Shown here: positions 44,197 through 53,002 of the stretch, in pieces
How the letters are laid out: every line of letters begins with the position of its first letter
How positions within the stretch are numbered: the first letter of the stretch is position 1
Source: Deferribacterales bacterium Deferri_01
GTDB lineage: Bacteria; Chrysiogenota; Deferribacteres; Deferribacterales; Geovibrionaceae
Direction: 5' to 3'
NCBI GenBank assembly: GCA_001603805.1
Contig: LUZY01000010.1
Coordinates: 207,995 to 271,994 of the forward strand
Length of the DNA stretch: 64,000 bases
Notes under the pieces: model-generated
What the model was told of the DNA's origin: nothing
The model's input: the letters and a program-made list of their open reading frames with translations, nothing else
The model's database searches: none
Translations under genes and position numbers: made by a program

Positions 44197-44745
44197 CTAA
44201 AATTTGACCTGAACGTTTTCCCTCTGCGCCTGATCCATCTCAAAATATTCTTTTTTGGTGAAACGGAACATGCCAGCTACTACCACCGACGGAAAGCTCT
44301 CGCACATGGTGTTCAGATCACGCACTACGGCGTTGTAGTATCTTCTGGCAAGCTGAATATCATTTTCTATGGTGTTTATGCTGTTCTGAAGTTCGAGAAA
44401 ATTGACATTAGCCTTAAGCTCCGGATAGCTTTCTGAAAGGGCAAACAGACTTTTCAGCGCTCCTGTCAGCATATTTTCCGCTTTTGCCTGTGCATCCACA
44501 CTGCCTGCACTCATCGCCATATTTCTGGCTTTGGTCACATTTTCCAACGTGTCCTTTTCGTGAGTAGCGTACCCTTTTACTGTTTCCACAAGATTCGGAA
44601 TGAGATCCCACCTCTTCTTAAGCTGCACATCAATATCGCTCCATGATGATTCGCTGAGGTTTTTAAGAGAGACAAGCTTATTATAATAATAGATAAAAAG
44701 AGCAATGATGAAGACCACGACCCCTACAAAAATAATTCCCGCCAT
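44197..44745 (-). CDS. lemA: LemA family protein
   Basis: 182 residues. A single N-terminal membrane helix (GIIFVGVVVFIIALFIYYYN) followed by the LemA helical domain: KKRWDLIPNLVETVKGYATHE, then NSINTIENDIQLARRYYN and the late FTKKEYFEM. Site CGGAGGATATT before the ATG. The first gene of a long minus-strand run to yraN. LemA proteins are widespread; their role is not settled. Confidence 0.95.
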   Translation of the reverse strand: MAGIIFVGVVVFIIALFIYYYNKLVSLKNLSESSWSDIDVQLKKRWDLIPNLVETVKGYATHEKDTLENVTKARNMAMSAGSVDAQAKAENMLTGALKSLFALSESYPELKANVNFLELQNSINTIENDIQLARRYYNAVVRDLNTMCESFPSVVVAGMFRFTKKEYFEMDQAQRENVQVKF

Positions 44746-45069
44746 AATATCCTCCGAAGATCTGACGTTTCATTCATCACTATACATTCTTTTGAGAAGA
44801 AATACATCCATTATGCTCAAAACACCCCGCAGAGAGCCTTCCCGCAGTGAGCAGACGGCAATAACGCAGCAACTTCTAAAACACTTATATATTCTGCGAA
44901 ATAAAAACGTGAATGCAGATTTAAGCCTGTTCGGAACCATTGATACTATTCTGAAATTATCACTTGTTCAGGTAATCACAAAATCCTAGACATAGTATTA
45001 TAATTGTGTTATACGCAATTGTATACAGTATACGATTGTCTATTATATAAATTCGCCGTGGAGAGTGTG
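44746..45069. other. Divergent intergenic region lemA / sfrB-like gene
   Basis: 324 bp without a convincing gene. The right end holds a -10 box and a palindrome (listed separately). A 58-codon plus-strand frame starting at an ATG near 44814 has no ribosome site and no recognisable product. The frame open from 45004 is the upstream extension of the sfrB-like gene and is not needed. Confidence 0.5.
44999..45038 (+). promoter_or_regulatory. Promoter -10 box and 23-bp palindromic operator before the sfrBA pair
   Basis: A perfect TATAAT lies at 44999-45004. From 45016 to 45038 there is a near-perfect inverted repeat CAATTGTATAC-A-GTATACGATTG (one mismatch), at or just after the predicted start. 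A second A/T-rich -10-like TATATA lies at 45044. The palindrome is of the kind bound by GntR-type dimers, but no regulator gene is near. Confidence 0.55.
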
Positions 45070-47040
45070 ATGCCACAAGTTTGCTACGGATTCTGGAAAA
45101 ACGCCAAATTCGATAACAGAGGCAAGCCTGCGTCGGAGTGGAGCGAATCACCGTTCAAAACCTCCGACGAATACGCCGGAAAGCCTCTTAAAGCCATTGT
45201 CAACTGGGACGGATTCCTTGTCTTTGATGAAAAAGCAGATATTCTTGCCATTCTTGCCAACTACATGAACGAGATCAGCTCGCAGGGCTGCTGCGGTCGA
45301 TGTTTCCCCGGCAGAGTCGGGACAAGGCTTCTTGCTGAACAGCTTATGAAAATCCGTTCGGGATGTACAGATAAGTCAGAACTGGACAAGGCATATGAAA
45401 TGGCGGAATCCATTAATCTTTCCGCAAAATGCACAGTTGCTCCCACTGCTTCAATACCGGTTATGCGCTTCATCGAACATTTCGCTGATCAGGTCAAGGC
45501 AACTGTTGTCCCTGCCGAAACAGCGTATTATAAACATATAACCGCCCCCTGCACCGCAGGCTGTCCGGCTAATGTACAGATACCTGAATTTATCGAGCAG
45601 ATAAAGGATCACAGATACCTTGACGCTCTTTCTATAATACGTGAAACCATGCCTCTTCCCGGAGTATGCGGAAGGGTCTGTCCGCACCCGTGCGAGCTTA
45701 ACTGCCGCAGAGGGCTTGTGGATAAAGACCCCGTAAGCATAATGGTGCTTAAGCGTGCCCCGTGGGACTATGAATATTATCAGGAAAAAGCACCCATCCT
45801 GCCACCTAAAGCTCCCGCAAAGGGAAAGAAGGTCGGAATAGTCGGCGCAGGACCCGCCGGGCTCACCGCAGCTTACTACCTCGCCCTCATGGGTTACGAA
45901 TGCAAAATATACGAATGGATGCAGGAGCCAGGCGGAATGGTTGCCCTCGGAATCCCCGATTACAGAGAGCCCAGACATCTTCTCCGCAGAGAAGTTGACA
46001 TTATCAGCTCACTCGGCGTGGAAATAGAATACGGACGCAAACTCGGAGATGACCTCTCCCTTAAATATCTTAAAAACAATTATGACGCTGTCCTGCTCAC
46101 CATCGGCGCATGGAAAAGCAGAGACATGGGCATAGAAGGCGAGAAGGAAGGGTACGAAGGTATCCACGAATCCGGTATTCTCTTCCTCCGTGAACAGGCA
46201 ACAGGCAAAGACACCGGAGTAAAGGGCAAGAAGATTGTGGTTGTGGGCGGCGGTAACACCGCTATTGACTGCGTTCGTGTAGCTCTCCGTGAAGGTGCTG
46301 CGGATGTTAACCTTGTTTACCGCCGTTCAAGGGACGAAATGCCCGCTGAAGATTACGAAATAGTCGATGCAATGGAGGAGGGAATCAACTTCCATTTCCT
46401 CTGCAACCCCACAAAGATAATAGCAAAAGACAATGTGGTCACAGGCGTTGAATGCGTGCGTATGGAACTCGGCGAACCCGATGAATCCGGCAGACGCAGA
46501 CCGCAGCCTGTAAAAGACTCAGAATTTATAATAGACTGCGATGTAATCATCCCTGCAATCGGTCAGTTTACAGATCTCACCTTCCTCAAAGAAGAGGACG
46601 GGCTTGAGGTAACTAAGTGGAATACCTTCAAGGTCGTTGACGACATCTACGTGACAAGCGATCCACAGATATTCTCCGCCGGCGACTGCGAGTGGGGTCC
46701 CATGACGGTTGTTAAGGCGATCGGCGCGGCACGCTGGTCAAGCATAATGATCGACCGCTATCTCACAGAAGGCAAACCATACCTTACACCGGAAGAGCTT
46801 CTCCAGCTTGATCTCCAGAAGAACAAAGTCTTCGACAAAAAAGAGGACGTAAAAGATCAGGAGTGCCCCACAATCAAGCGTGTGCATCAGCATAAGCTTA
46901 CCGGTGACGAAAGAAAAAGCAATTATGAAGAGGTTGAAAAACCCTATACCGATAAACAGGCATACGATGAGGCGACCCGCTGTCTGAGATGTGTGCGTAT
47001 GGCTATGGTAGCCCTTGAAAATAAAGGGAAAGGGGAGTAA
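45070..47040 (+). CDS. SfrB-like NAD(P)H oxidoreductase subunit (NuoF-type cluster + GltD-like)
   Basis: 656 residues. Residues about 60-150 resemble the 4Fe-4S part of NuoF (SQGCCGRCFPGRVGTRL). From about 155 it is like the glutamate synthase small chain/GltD: CTAGCPANVQIPEF and GVCGRVCPHPCELNC (Fe-S), FAD site GAGPAGLTAAYYLA from residue 259, NAD(P)H site VVVGGGNTAIDC at about 390, and FSAGDCEWGP near the end. A C-terminal RCLRC follows. Together with the NuoG-like next gene, this is the arrangement of SfrB/SfrA, the soluble NADPH oxidoreductase of Geobacter. ATG 45070 has GGAGAG and is preferred to the frame open from 45004. Confidence 0.85.
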   Translation: MPQVCYGFWKNAKFDNRGKPASEWSESPFKTSDEYAGKPLKAIVNWDGFLVFDEKADILAILANYMNEISSQGCCGRCFPGRVGTRLLAEQLMKIRSGCTDKSELDKAYEMAESINLSAKCTVAPTASIPVMRFIEHFADQVKATVVPAETAYYKHITAPCTAGCPANVQIPEFIEQIKDHRYLDALSIIRETMPLPGVCGRVCPHPCELNCRRGLVDKDPVSIMVLKRAPWDYEYYQEKAPILPPKAPAKGKKVGIVGAGPAGLTAAYYLALMGYECKIYEWMQEPGGMVALGIPDYREPRHLLRREVDIISSLGVEIEYGRKLGDDLSLKYLKNNYDAVLLTIGAWKSRDMGIEGEKEGYEGIHESGILFLREQATGKDTGVKGKKIVVVGGGNTAIDCVRVALREGAADVNLVYRRSRDEMPAEDYEIVDAMEEGINFHFLCNPTKIIAKDNVVTGVECVRMELGEPDESGRRRPQPVKDSEFIIDCDVIIPAIGQFTDLTFLKEEDGLEVTKWNTFKVVDDIYVTSDPQIFSAGDCEWGPMTVVKAIGAARWSSIMIDRYLTEGKPYLTPEELLQLDLQKNKVFDKKEDVKDQECPTIKRVHQHKLTGDERKSNYEEVEKPYTDKQAYDEATRCLRCVRMAMVALENKGKGE

Positions 47041-47043
47041 CCG

Positions 47044-49227
47044 ATGGCAGAAATAATCTTAAACGGAAATACATACAGCTTTGAAAAAGGTGAATCAATA
47101 CTTGATGTGGCAAACAGGAACGGAGTGCATATTCCCACCCTGTGCTACCTTAAAGAGATAACACCCATCGGCGCATGCAGACTCTGCCTTGTTCAGGTGG
47201 ACGGAGCCAAAAGGCTTCAGGCGGCATGTGTAACCTACGCCATGGACGGAATGAAGGTCGAGACAGATAACGAATATATCTGGACTCACAGAAAGCAGAT
47301 GCTTGACTTCATCCTGATAAAGCACCCCCTTGACTGCCCCGTGTGCGACAAGGCTGGCGAATGTATGCTTCAGGACACAGCCTACGAATTCGGCATGATG
47401 TCAGAGAAGGTTTCTTCAGAAAAACCGCAGGATCCCAAGGCATACTGGAACAAGATAGTTTATAACTCAAACCTCTGCGTTCTCTGCGAAAGGTGCATAA
47501 AGTCCTGCCATGAAATGACCGGATGCAGCGCACTCAAAATGGAGGACAGGGGCTTTTATAACCATGTAACTCCGGCTAAAGGGGAAACTCTGAACTGCGA
47601 CTTCTGCGGAACATGTATTGACCGCTGTCCGGTGGGAGCCCTCCTTGACACCCAGTTCCACAATCAGGCAAGGGTGTGGGATCTTGATGAAACAACAACC
47701 GCCTCCCCCTTCTCTGCCAGTGAAGGCGATGTGGTTTACGGCGTGCTTGACGGCAAAATCGAAAGAGGCAAGTCTGTTGAAGGTTTCCAGATTTCAAGCC
47801 AGAGCCGTTTCGGCTTTAACTACATAGAAAACCCTTCAAGAATTAAGACCCCCCTCGTGAAATCAGGCGGCGACTTCTCTCCTAAAACATGGGAAGAGGT
47901 AATCTCTGTGCTTAAAGACAGGCTGGCCGGATGCAAACCGGAAAACACAGCCATGCTCATGGGCTCACGCCTTACTAATGAGGCAATAGCAGCTTACAAA
48001 GCCCTTATGGGTGCTGTAGGCTCCAAAAAGATAGTAACCGAGGCGGACTTCACCAAGCCTGCTTTCATGAAAAAATATAAGGAAAAATTCGGCACATTCG
48101 CCAACATTCGCAGAGCTGACGACCTTAAAAAAGCCGATCTTATCTTCGTTGTTGGCGCAGATCTCCGTCATGAGGCTGTGGGTCTCAAATGGAGAATGAT
48201 GAACGCCGTGATCCATAACGACTGCAAGCTTATTACAGTCGGGCTGAAAAGATATGAGTATGATGTGTTCACCAACAAGTCTTTCCTTGCTGACGGCGGC
48301 GACTTCGGCGGTATTTTTGAAAAAATCAAAACAGACAACGCTGAAACCTTCGCAGATGTGAGAGAATATATTAAAGACGCCAAAAAAATAGCTTTCATAG
48401 TGGGCAATGAATATACCTCATCATGCCCGCAGCCCGAAGCCGTTCTCTCATTTGCTGACTTTGTCGGCAAAGACAAGATGAGCGCTTTTCTTGTGGCAAA
48501 TGACAAAACAAACATTTACGGTCTTTACGCACAGGAGCTTTTTGCAAACGGATATTCCGCTGATGAACTTATAAAAGATCTGGAAGCGAAAAATATTAAA
48601 AACCTCTTCCTTGTGGGTTTCAACAACACATACACAGGCGAAACCGCAGAGAGGCTGAACAATGCTCTTCGCACCGCTGAAACTGTTGTGGCAGTTGACC
48701 TTTTCAATGACGGTACGTCAGCTAAGGCAAACATATTCCTCCCTGCCAAAGCTGCCCTTGAGGTTGACGGTTCATTCGTGAAAATCGGCGGACGCCTCGC
48801 CAGAGTGCGCAAGGTTGTTGATACTCCGGGTGAGCAGAAATCAGATACCGAAATTGCCTCCATGCTTGCGAAAATCTTCAAAGCAGAAATCCCGCCCTGC
48901 CCTGAAGAGATTTACAACACTATGCTTGCAGGGAAATCGGGCTATCCGGAAGTTAAGTTCAACATTCTCGACAGCTGCCTTGTAATTAAAACGGAGCCTT
49001 CGTTTAACGAGACAGTCTATAAATATGAGCAGCCGAAATCCGGTGAGAAAACCGTTTTTGTCAACCCCAGACACCACAGCGGAACAATCACCGCAAAGGC
49101 GAACTTTACTTTCAGGGATGAATTTGCAGTGCAGAAATTCCACTTTCAGCAGGCAGAGGAAACCATCACTGCTGATACATGCGAATCTGCAGCAAAAGGA
49201 ATTAAGCTGGTAACAAAGAAGTTTTAA
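47044..49227 (+). CDS. SfrA-like / NuoG-like iron-sulfur subunit
   Basis: 727 residues. N-terminal [2Fe-2S] ferredoxin domain (C34, C45, C48, C62), a His-Cys 4Fe-4S site (H94, C98, C101, C107), two bacterial ferredoxin clusters (C145-x2-C148-x2-C151-x3-C155 and C185-x2-C188-x2-C191-x3-C195), then a molybdopterin-oxidoreductase-like domain (ADLRHEAVGLKW, GFNNTYTG, NIFLPAKAALEVDGSF) without a clear Mo-ligand Cys. This is NuoG/SfrA architecture. It starts 3 nt after the sfrB-like gene and ends at a terminator, so the two form an operon. Whether it works with NADPH and which electron acceptor is used is inference. Confidence 0.87.
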   Translation: MAEIILNGNTYSFEKGESILDVANRNGVHIPTLCYLKEITPIGACRLCLVQVDGAKRLQAACVTYAMDGMKVETDNEYIWTHRKQMLDFILIKHPLDCPVCDKAGECMLQDTAYEFGMMSEKVSSEKPQDPKAYWNKIVYNSNLCVLCERCIKSCHEMTGCSALKMEDRGFYNHVTPAKGETLNCDFCGTCIDRCPVGALLDTQFHNQARVWDLDETTTASPFSASEGDVVYGVLDGKIERGKSVEGFQISSQSRFGFNYIENPSRIKTPLVKSGGDFSPKTWEEVISVLKDRLAGCKPENTAMLMGSRLTNEAIAAYKALMGAVGSKKIVTEADFTKPAFMKKYKEKFGTFANIRRADDLKKADLIFVVGADLRHEAVGLKWRMMNAVIHNDCKLITVGLKRYEYDVFTNKSFLADGGDFGGIFEKIKTDNAETFADVREYIKDAKKIAFIVGNEYTSSCPQPEAVLSFADFVGKDKMSAFLVANDKTNIYGLYAQELFANGYSADELIKDLEAKNIKNLFLVGFNNTYTGETAERLNNALRTAETVVAVDLFNDGTSAKANIFLPAKAALEVDGSFVKIGGRLARVRKVVDTPGEQKSDTEIASMLAKIFKAEIPPCPEEIYNTMLAGKSGYPEVKFNILDSCLVIKTEPSFNETVYKYEQPKSGEKTVFVNPRHHSGTITAKANFTFRDEFAVQKFHFQQAEETITADTCESAAKGIKLVTKKF

Positions 49228-49253
49228 AATAAAAGTAAGATAGTCCTGACGCA

Positions 49254-49289
49254 AAAGCCGCTGCTTATTTAAACAGCGGCTTTTTTTAT
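49254..49289 (+). terminator. Terminator after the sfrA-like gene
   Basis: Perfect stem AAAGCCGCTG/CAGCGGCTTT (49254-49283) followed by a T-run to 49287. Confidence 0.92.
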
Positions 49290-49296
49290 TTGTATA

Positions 49297-49672
49297 ATCC
49301 AAAATTTCCCGTCCATGGAAATTTCGGATACACGCTCGCGGATTGCAAACCAATCCTTCGCTACGCACGGCGCACGCACTTTACTTTATAATCCAAAATT
49401 TCCCATCCATGGAAATTTCGGATACACGCTCGCGGATTGCAAAGCAATCCTTCGCTACGCACGGCGCACGCACTTTACACCATAATCCAAAATTTCCCAT
49501 CCATGGAAATTTCGGATACACGCTCGCGGATTGCAAAGCAATCCTTCGCTACGCACGGCGCAGCTCCATCCATGGAGCTGTATAGCATATAAGCAGAAAT
49601 TTGTCCTCAATAGGAATTCTCAGCCCGCCCACTTTACACCATAATCCGAAATTACCCATTCATGGAGCTGTA
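49297..49672 (-). repeat. Tandem array of the structured repeat, three 94-bp units and a decayed one
   Basis: Read on the minus strand, after the nikR stop: a decayed unit (49672-49628), then unit 8 with hairpin 1 CAGCTCC/GGAGCTG (49580-49561), core A variant CGTGCGTAGCGAAG, hairpin 2 GGATTG/CAATCC, core B, and hairpin 3 ATCCGAAATTTCC/GGAAATTTTGGAT. Units at 49485-49580, 49391-49465 and 49297-49371 repeat every 94 bp; the last two lack hairpin 1. A small frame across the array (49343-49585) is an artefact of the repeat. The gap between sfrA and nikR (464 bp) holds nothing else. Confidence 0.88.
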
Positions 49673-49691
49673 TATCTATATGAAAGGGAAT

Positions 49692-50096
49692 TTATTTTGT
49701 TCCGGTGATGTTTACGCTGGTATGTTTTATGCCCTTCATGGTTTTGAGCGATGTGTACAGCTTTTTGATCGAGTTGCTGTTGCCCCGCACCGCCAGAATC
49801 TCAAGGCAGTTATCGTGATCAAGGTGGATATGCTGAATAGAGATTACAGCATCGTGGTAATCATGCTGAATATCCAGCAAGGACGCCAGAAGATCTTTGT
49901 TATGGTGGTCATAGAGTATTGTTATTGCTCCCGCCACATTGCCGCCGGAAGCAAAATCTTTTTCGATAATATATTTTTTAAGCAGATCACCAACGGCTTT
50001 TGATCTGGTTTCATATCCTTCTTCGGCTATTTTGCTATCGAACTCAGTGAGAAGATCTTTATCAAGAGAAACTCCGAACCTAACTATTTCAGCCAT
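49692..50096 (-). CDS. nikR: Nickel-responsive regulator NikR
   Basis: 134 residues. An N-terminal ribbon-helix-helix (VRFGVSLDKDLLTEFD) and a C-terminal ACT-like domain with the nickel ligands H78, H89, H91 and C97 (HIHLDHDNCLE), matching the E. coli ligands with an offset of two. Represses nickel uptake when nickel is high. No classical GTATGA-type operator is seen near its own start. It is divergent from the heme-motif kinase. The nickel need fits hypA/hypB 8 kb away. Confidence 0.96.
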   Translation of the reverse strand: MAEIVRFGVSLDKDLLTEFDSKIAEEGYETRSKAVGDLLKKYIIEKDFASGGNVAGAITILYDHHNKDLLASLLDIQHDYHDAVISIQHIHLDHDNCLEILAVRGNSNSIKKLYTSLKTMKGIKHTSVNITGTK

Positions 50097-50193
50097 TTTA
50101 AAATCCTTTTTTGCTTTATTTTATAGTTTTAACGACCTAACTGCAAGGTTTTTGCTATTGGAAACACCGAAGAAAAAGTGTAATCTTTTTTTC

Positions 50194-51705
50194 ATGGAAT
50201 CACAGAAAAAACCCTATATCAAATTGCAGTTTAAAATCACTTTGCTGTTCTTTGCCCTGCTCTCCCTTGTAAGCTTTACAGTGAGCAGCATGCTTGCCGC
50301 AAATATAGAAAAAAAGGCAAAAACAATCGCCAGTGACTACATAACCAGTATCCCTTTTCTTATCAACAGCTCCCTTGACAGCTACATGATGATGGAAAAC
50401 AAAGGAGCAATCAAGGAACTTATCCTAAACCTTCAGAAAGATGCAAACATCCTGGGGATACACATCCTGAACAGCAACGGGCAGGTATCATGCATACTCC
50501 AGGATCTCAACAAATATTACAGCAAAGACTATCTGGATCTCATTAAACACAACTTCAACAATAATGAAGGCTTCACCGAGCTGACATACGCAGGAAAGAA
50601 ATACCTCTCATTCAACAAGCCTCTGATGAATGAGGAAAAATGCCAGTCATGCCACAACCCAGCCGAAGGGGAAGTCATAGGCACGCTGAACATAAATATT
50701 GATCTCTCCCGCCTTAAGGAGCTTCTCAGCCGTGAAGTGTTTGAGGTTCGCCTTTTCCTCTACACAGCAGATATTATTTTGTTCATAGTCCTTTTCTTTC
50801 TTATATATATTCTGGTAATCCGCCCTGTGCGAATACTTGAAAACGGTATGCAGGCTGTTGCAGGCAACAATCTTGATATCAGAACACAGATTACCTCAAA
50901 TGATGAATTCGGGCGCATGTCCATTCTGTTTAACTACATGGTCTACTCTCTTCGCAAGGCGTTCAGCACTATCAGCTCTATGCATAAAAACATGCTCCAT
51001 AACGACAGGCTGATGACTATGGGAACACTCACCGCATCCATAAGCCATGAAATAAAAAACCCGCTGAACTCCATTATGATCAATGCGGACATCATGACAA
51101 TGAAACACCCTGAAACCAAAGCCTACACTGATAAAATACTCAAAGATGCCGAACGGATAAGAGATATCATAGACCAGACACTGAAATTCTCCCGTGTGGG
51201 GAACGATAAGCTTGAGTGTATTGACGTTGCCGAGTTTATAGAGCGCATTGCACTTTATGTTGAGCGTACACTCCTCAAATGGGCTGATGTTCCCTTTGAA
51301 GCTATTACAGATAAAAACCTCGGCTGCATAAAGGCAACACCTGTCCATATTGAACAGATATTTATCAACATTCTCCGCAACGCTGTTGAGGCTGTGGAAA
51401 ATAAACCCGGCGGAAAAGTAACACTTACCGCAAAGCTTGACGGAGACTTTGTGGAGTTTGACTTCATAGACAACGGCAGCGGAATCCCCCGTGAGGCGCA
51501 GCAGCATCTCTTCACTGAATATTTCACAACCAAACACAACGGAACAGGGCTGGGACTGACCATTGTAAAACAGCTAATAGAAAACTACGGCGGAACAATC
51601 TCTTTTGAATCAGCAGAAGGCGCAGGAACAACCTTCCGTGTGCGCTTCCCGGTGGTGAGTGAATGCGGATGTGCATCCGAGCTGGAAAAAGAAAAGAACG
51701 CCTGA
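50194..51705 (+). CDS. Sensor histidine kinase with a c-type heme motif
   Basis: 503 residues. Membrane helix (about 15-35), a periplasmic sensor of about 150 residues, a second helix (ADIILFIVLFFLIYILV), a HAMP region, a HisKA with H285 in SISHEIKNPLNS, and an HATPase with N-G boxes NILRNAVEAVE, DNGSGIPRE and GTGLGLTIVKQL. The sensor domain holds CQSCH at 150-154, a covalent heme c site, directly before the second helix. Such kinases sense redox or gas in Geobacter-like bacteria. The start at 50194 has no clear ribosome site. No regulator gene is adjacent, so the partner is unknown. Confidence 0.9.
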   Translation: MESQKKPYIKLQFKITLLFFALLSLVSFTVSSMLAANIEKKAKTIASDYITSIPFLINSSLDSYMMMENKGAIKELILNLQKDANILGIHILNSNGQVSCILQDLNKYYSKDYLDLIKHNFNNNEGFTELTYAGKKYLSFNKPLMNEEKCQSCHNPAEGEVIGTLNINIDLSRLKELLSREVFEVRLFLYTADIILFIVLFFLIYILVIRPVRILENGMQAVAGNNLDIRTQITSNDEFGRMSILFNYMVYSLRKAFSTISSMHKNMLHNDRLMTMGTLTASISHEIKNPLNSIMINADIMTMKHPETKAYTDKILKDAERIRDIIDQTLKFSRVGNDKLECIDVAEFIERIALYVERTLLKWADVPFEAITDKNLGCIKATPVHIEQIFINILRNAVEAVENKPGGKVTLTAKLDGDFVEFDFIDNGSGIPREAQQHLFTEYFTTKHNGTGLGLTIVKQLIENYGGTISFESAEGAGTTFRVRFPVVSECGCASELEKEKNA

Positions 51706-51754
51706 ATCTAAACATATAATTTGCTAGCAATCCCGATATTTGATATAAAAACAG

Positions 51755-52495
51755 ATGGACTGCATAGCTGATCTCAGAAACCTTTTAGACCGGTCAGAGA
51801 GAACGGTCTTCTTTTCCGGTGCGGGTATAAGCACGGAAAGCGGAATACCTGATTACCGCACACCGCAGAAAGGGCTGTGGGCTAACCTTGCGTCCGAAGA
51901 TTACCTGAACATTGACTCTTTTTCCGCAAATCCTGAAAGGTTTTATACTTTTTTTGCACCTCTTTTTGATGTTTTCAGAAATGCACTTCCAAATTCTGCC
52001 CACGCCTTCATAGGGAAAAGAGAAGCAGAAGGAAAAACCCTCAGCGTTATCACCCAGAACATAGACGGGCTTCACCATAAAGCAGGTTCAAAAACCGTCC
52101 ATGAGCTTCACGGCTCTCTGATGACCTCCCGCTGTATGCGCTGTGATGAACAGATGGCAACCACAAGAGTTTTCCGTATTCTGTCCAAAGGCGAAAACCC
52201 GCCTAAATGCCCTGCCTGCGGCGGAGTAATGCGCCCGGATGTTATTTTTTTCGGTGAAATGCTGCCGCCAGCGGTTATGGACAATGCGGTGAAAGATTCC
52301 ATGAACTGCGACCTTTTCATAGTGGCGGGCTCATCTCTCTCGGTGGTGCCTGCTGCCATGCTGCCCGGATATGCGAAGTCATCCGGTGCAAAAGTTGTTA
52401 TAATAAACAAAATGCCCACACCTTATGACGGAATGGCAGATTTAGTGATTAACCGGTCTCTGGGCGAAGTTTTCAAATCAGTGGAGGTAGTTTAA
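51755..52495 (+). CDS. cobB: NAD-dependent protein deacylase, sirtuin
   Basis: 246 residues. NAD site GAGISTESGIPDYR, TQNIDGLH, catalytic H119 in HELHGS, and the zinc site C127-x2-C130 and C152-x2-C155. Removes acyl groups from lysines. Starts a tightly packed plus-strand run (cobB-HIT-lapA-lapB-mutS-membrane protein-yycJ-DUF456). Confidence 0.95.
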   Translation: MDCIADLRNLLDRSERTVFFSGAGISTESGIPDYRTPQKGLWANLASEDYLNIDSFSANPERFYTFFAPLFDVFRNALPNSAHAFIGKREAEGKTLSVITQNIDGLHHKAGSKTVHELHGSLMTSRCMRCDEQMATTRVFRILSKGENPPKCPACGGVMRPDVIFFGEMLPPAVMDNAVKDSMNCDLFIVAGSSLSVVPAAMLPGYAKSSGAKVVIINKMPTPYDGMADLVINRSLGEVFKSVEVV

Positions 52496-53002
52496 GTGTC
52501 TGACGAAACAAAAGAACGATTATGGGCGCCTTGGCGCATGGCATATATTAACGGTCTCGGAAAGTCCGAAGGCTGTATTTTCTGTGATAAACCCGCTGCG
52601 GATGAAGATGCAGCAAACCTGATTCTCCACAGAGGGAAAAAAGCGTTTGTAATTATGAACCTTTTCCCATACAACAACGGTCATCTCATGGTGGCTCCCT
52701 ACAAGCATACAGGCAATTTCCTTGAACTTGATGATGATGAGCTGCTTGAGATAATGCAGCTCGCCCAGCTCAGTATAAAAGTGCTGAAAAAAGCAATGAA
52801 CCCCGCAGGGTTCAACACAGGCTTTAACATAGGCAAGGCGGCGGGAGCGGGCATTGATGCTCACCTGCATTTTCACATAGTTCCCCGCTGGGTGGGGGAC
52901 ACAAACTTCATGCCCGTTGTGGGGGAAATGAAGGTAATATCCGAACATATCGAAGCTACTTACGCAACACTGCTTGAGGGCTTCAGAAAAGAGGCGGAAT
53001 GA
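52496..53002 (+). CDS. HIT family hydrolase
   Basis: 168 residues. The histidine triad is in DAHLHFHIVPRW. The N-terminal CIFCDK suggests the zinc-binding subgroup of diadenosine tetraphosphate hydrolase-like HIT proteins (extended C-terminus). GTG start with GGAGG 8 nt before, directly after the cobB stop. Overlaps lapA by 4 nt. Substrate not certain. Confidence 0.93.
   Translation: MSDETKERLWAPWRMAYINGLGKSEGCIFCDKPAADEDAANLILHRGKKAFVIMNLFPYNNGHLMVAPYKHTGNFLELDDDELLEIMQLAQLSIKVLKKAMNPAGFNTGFNIGKAAGAGIDAHLHFHIVPRWVGDTNFMPVVGEMKVISEHIEATYATLLEGFRKEAE

Noticed and set aside
44705..44989. 94-codon plus-strand frame in the lemA/sfrB gap
   Set aside because: Its first part is antisense to lemA, there is no ribosome site, and the peptide has no recognisable features.
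49297..49580. CRISPR array
   Set aside because: The units are 94 bp and uniform, without 25-40-bp repeats alternating with unique spacers, and no cas gene is near.
49343..49585. 80-codon plus-strand frame between sfrA-like and nikR
   Set aside because: It lies wholly in the 94-bp repeats, and its peptide repeats with them. No ribosome site.
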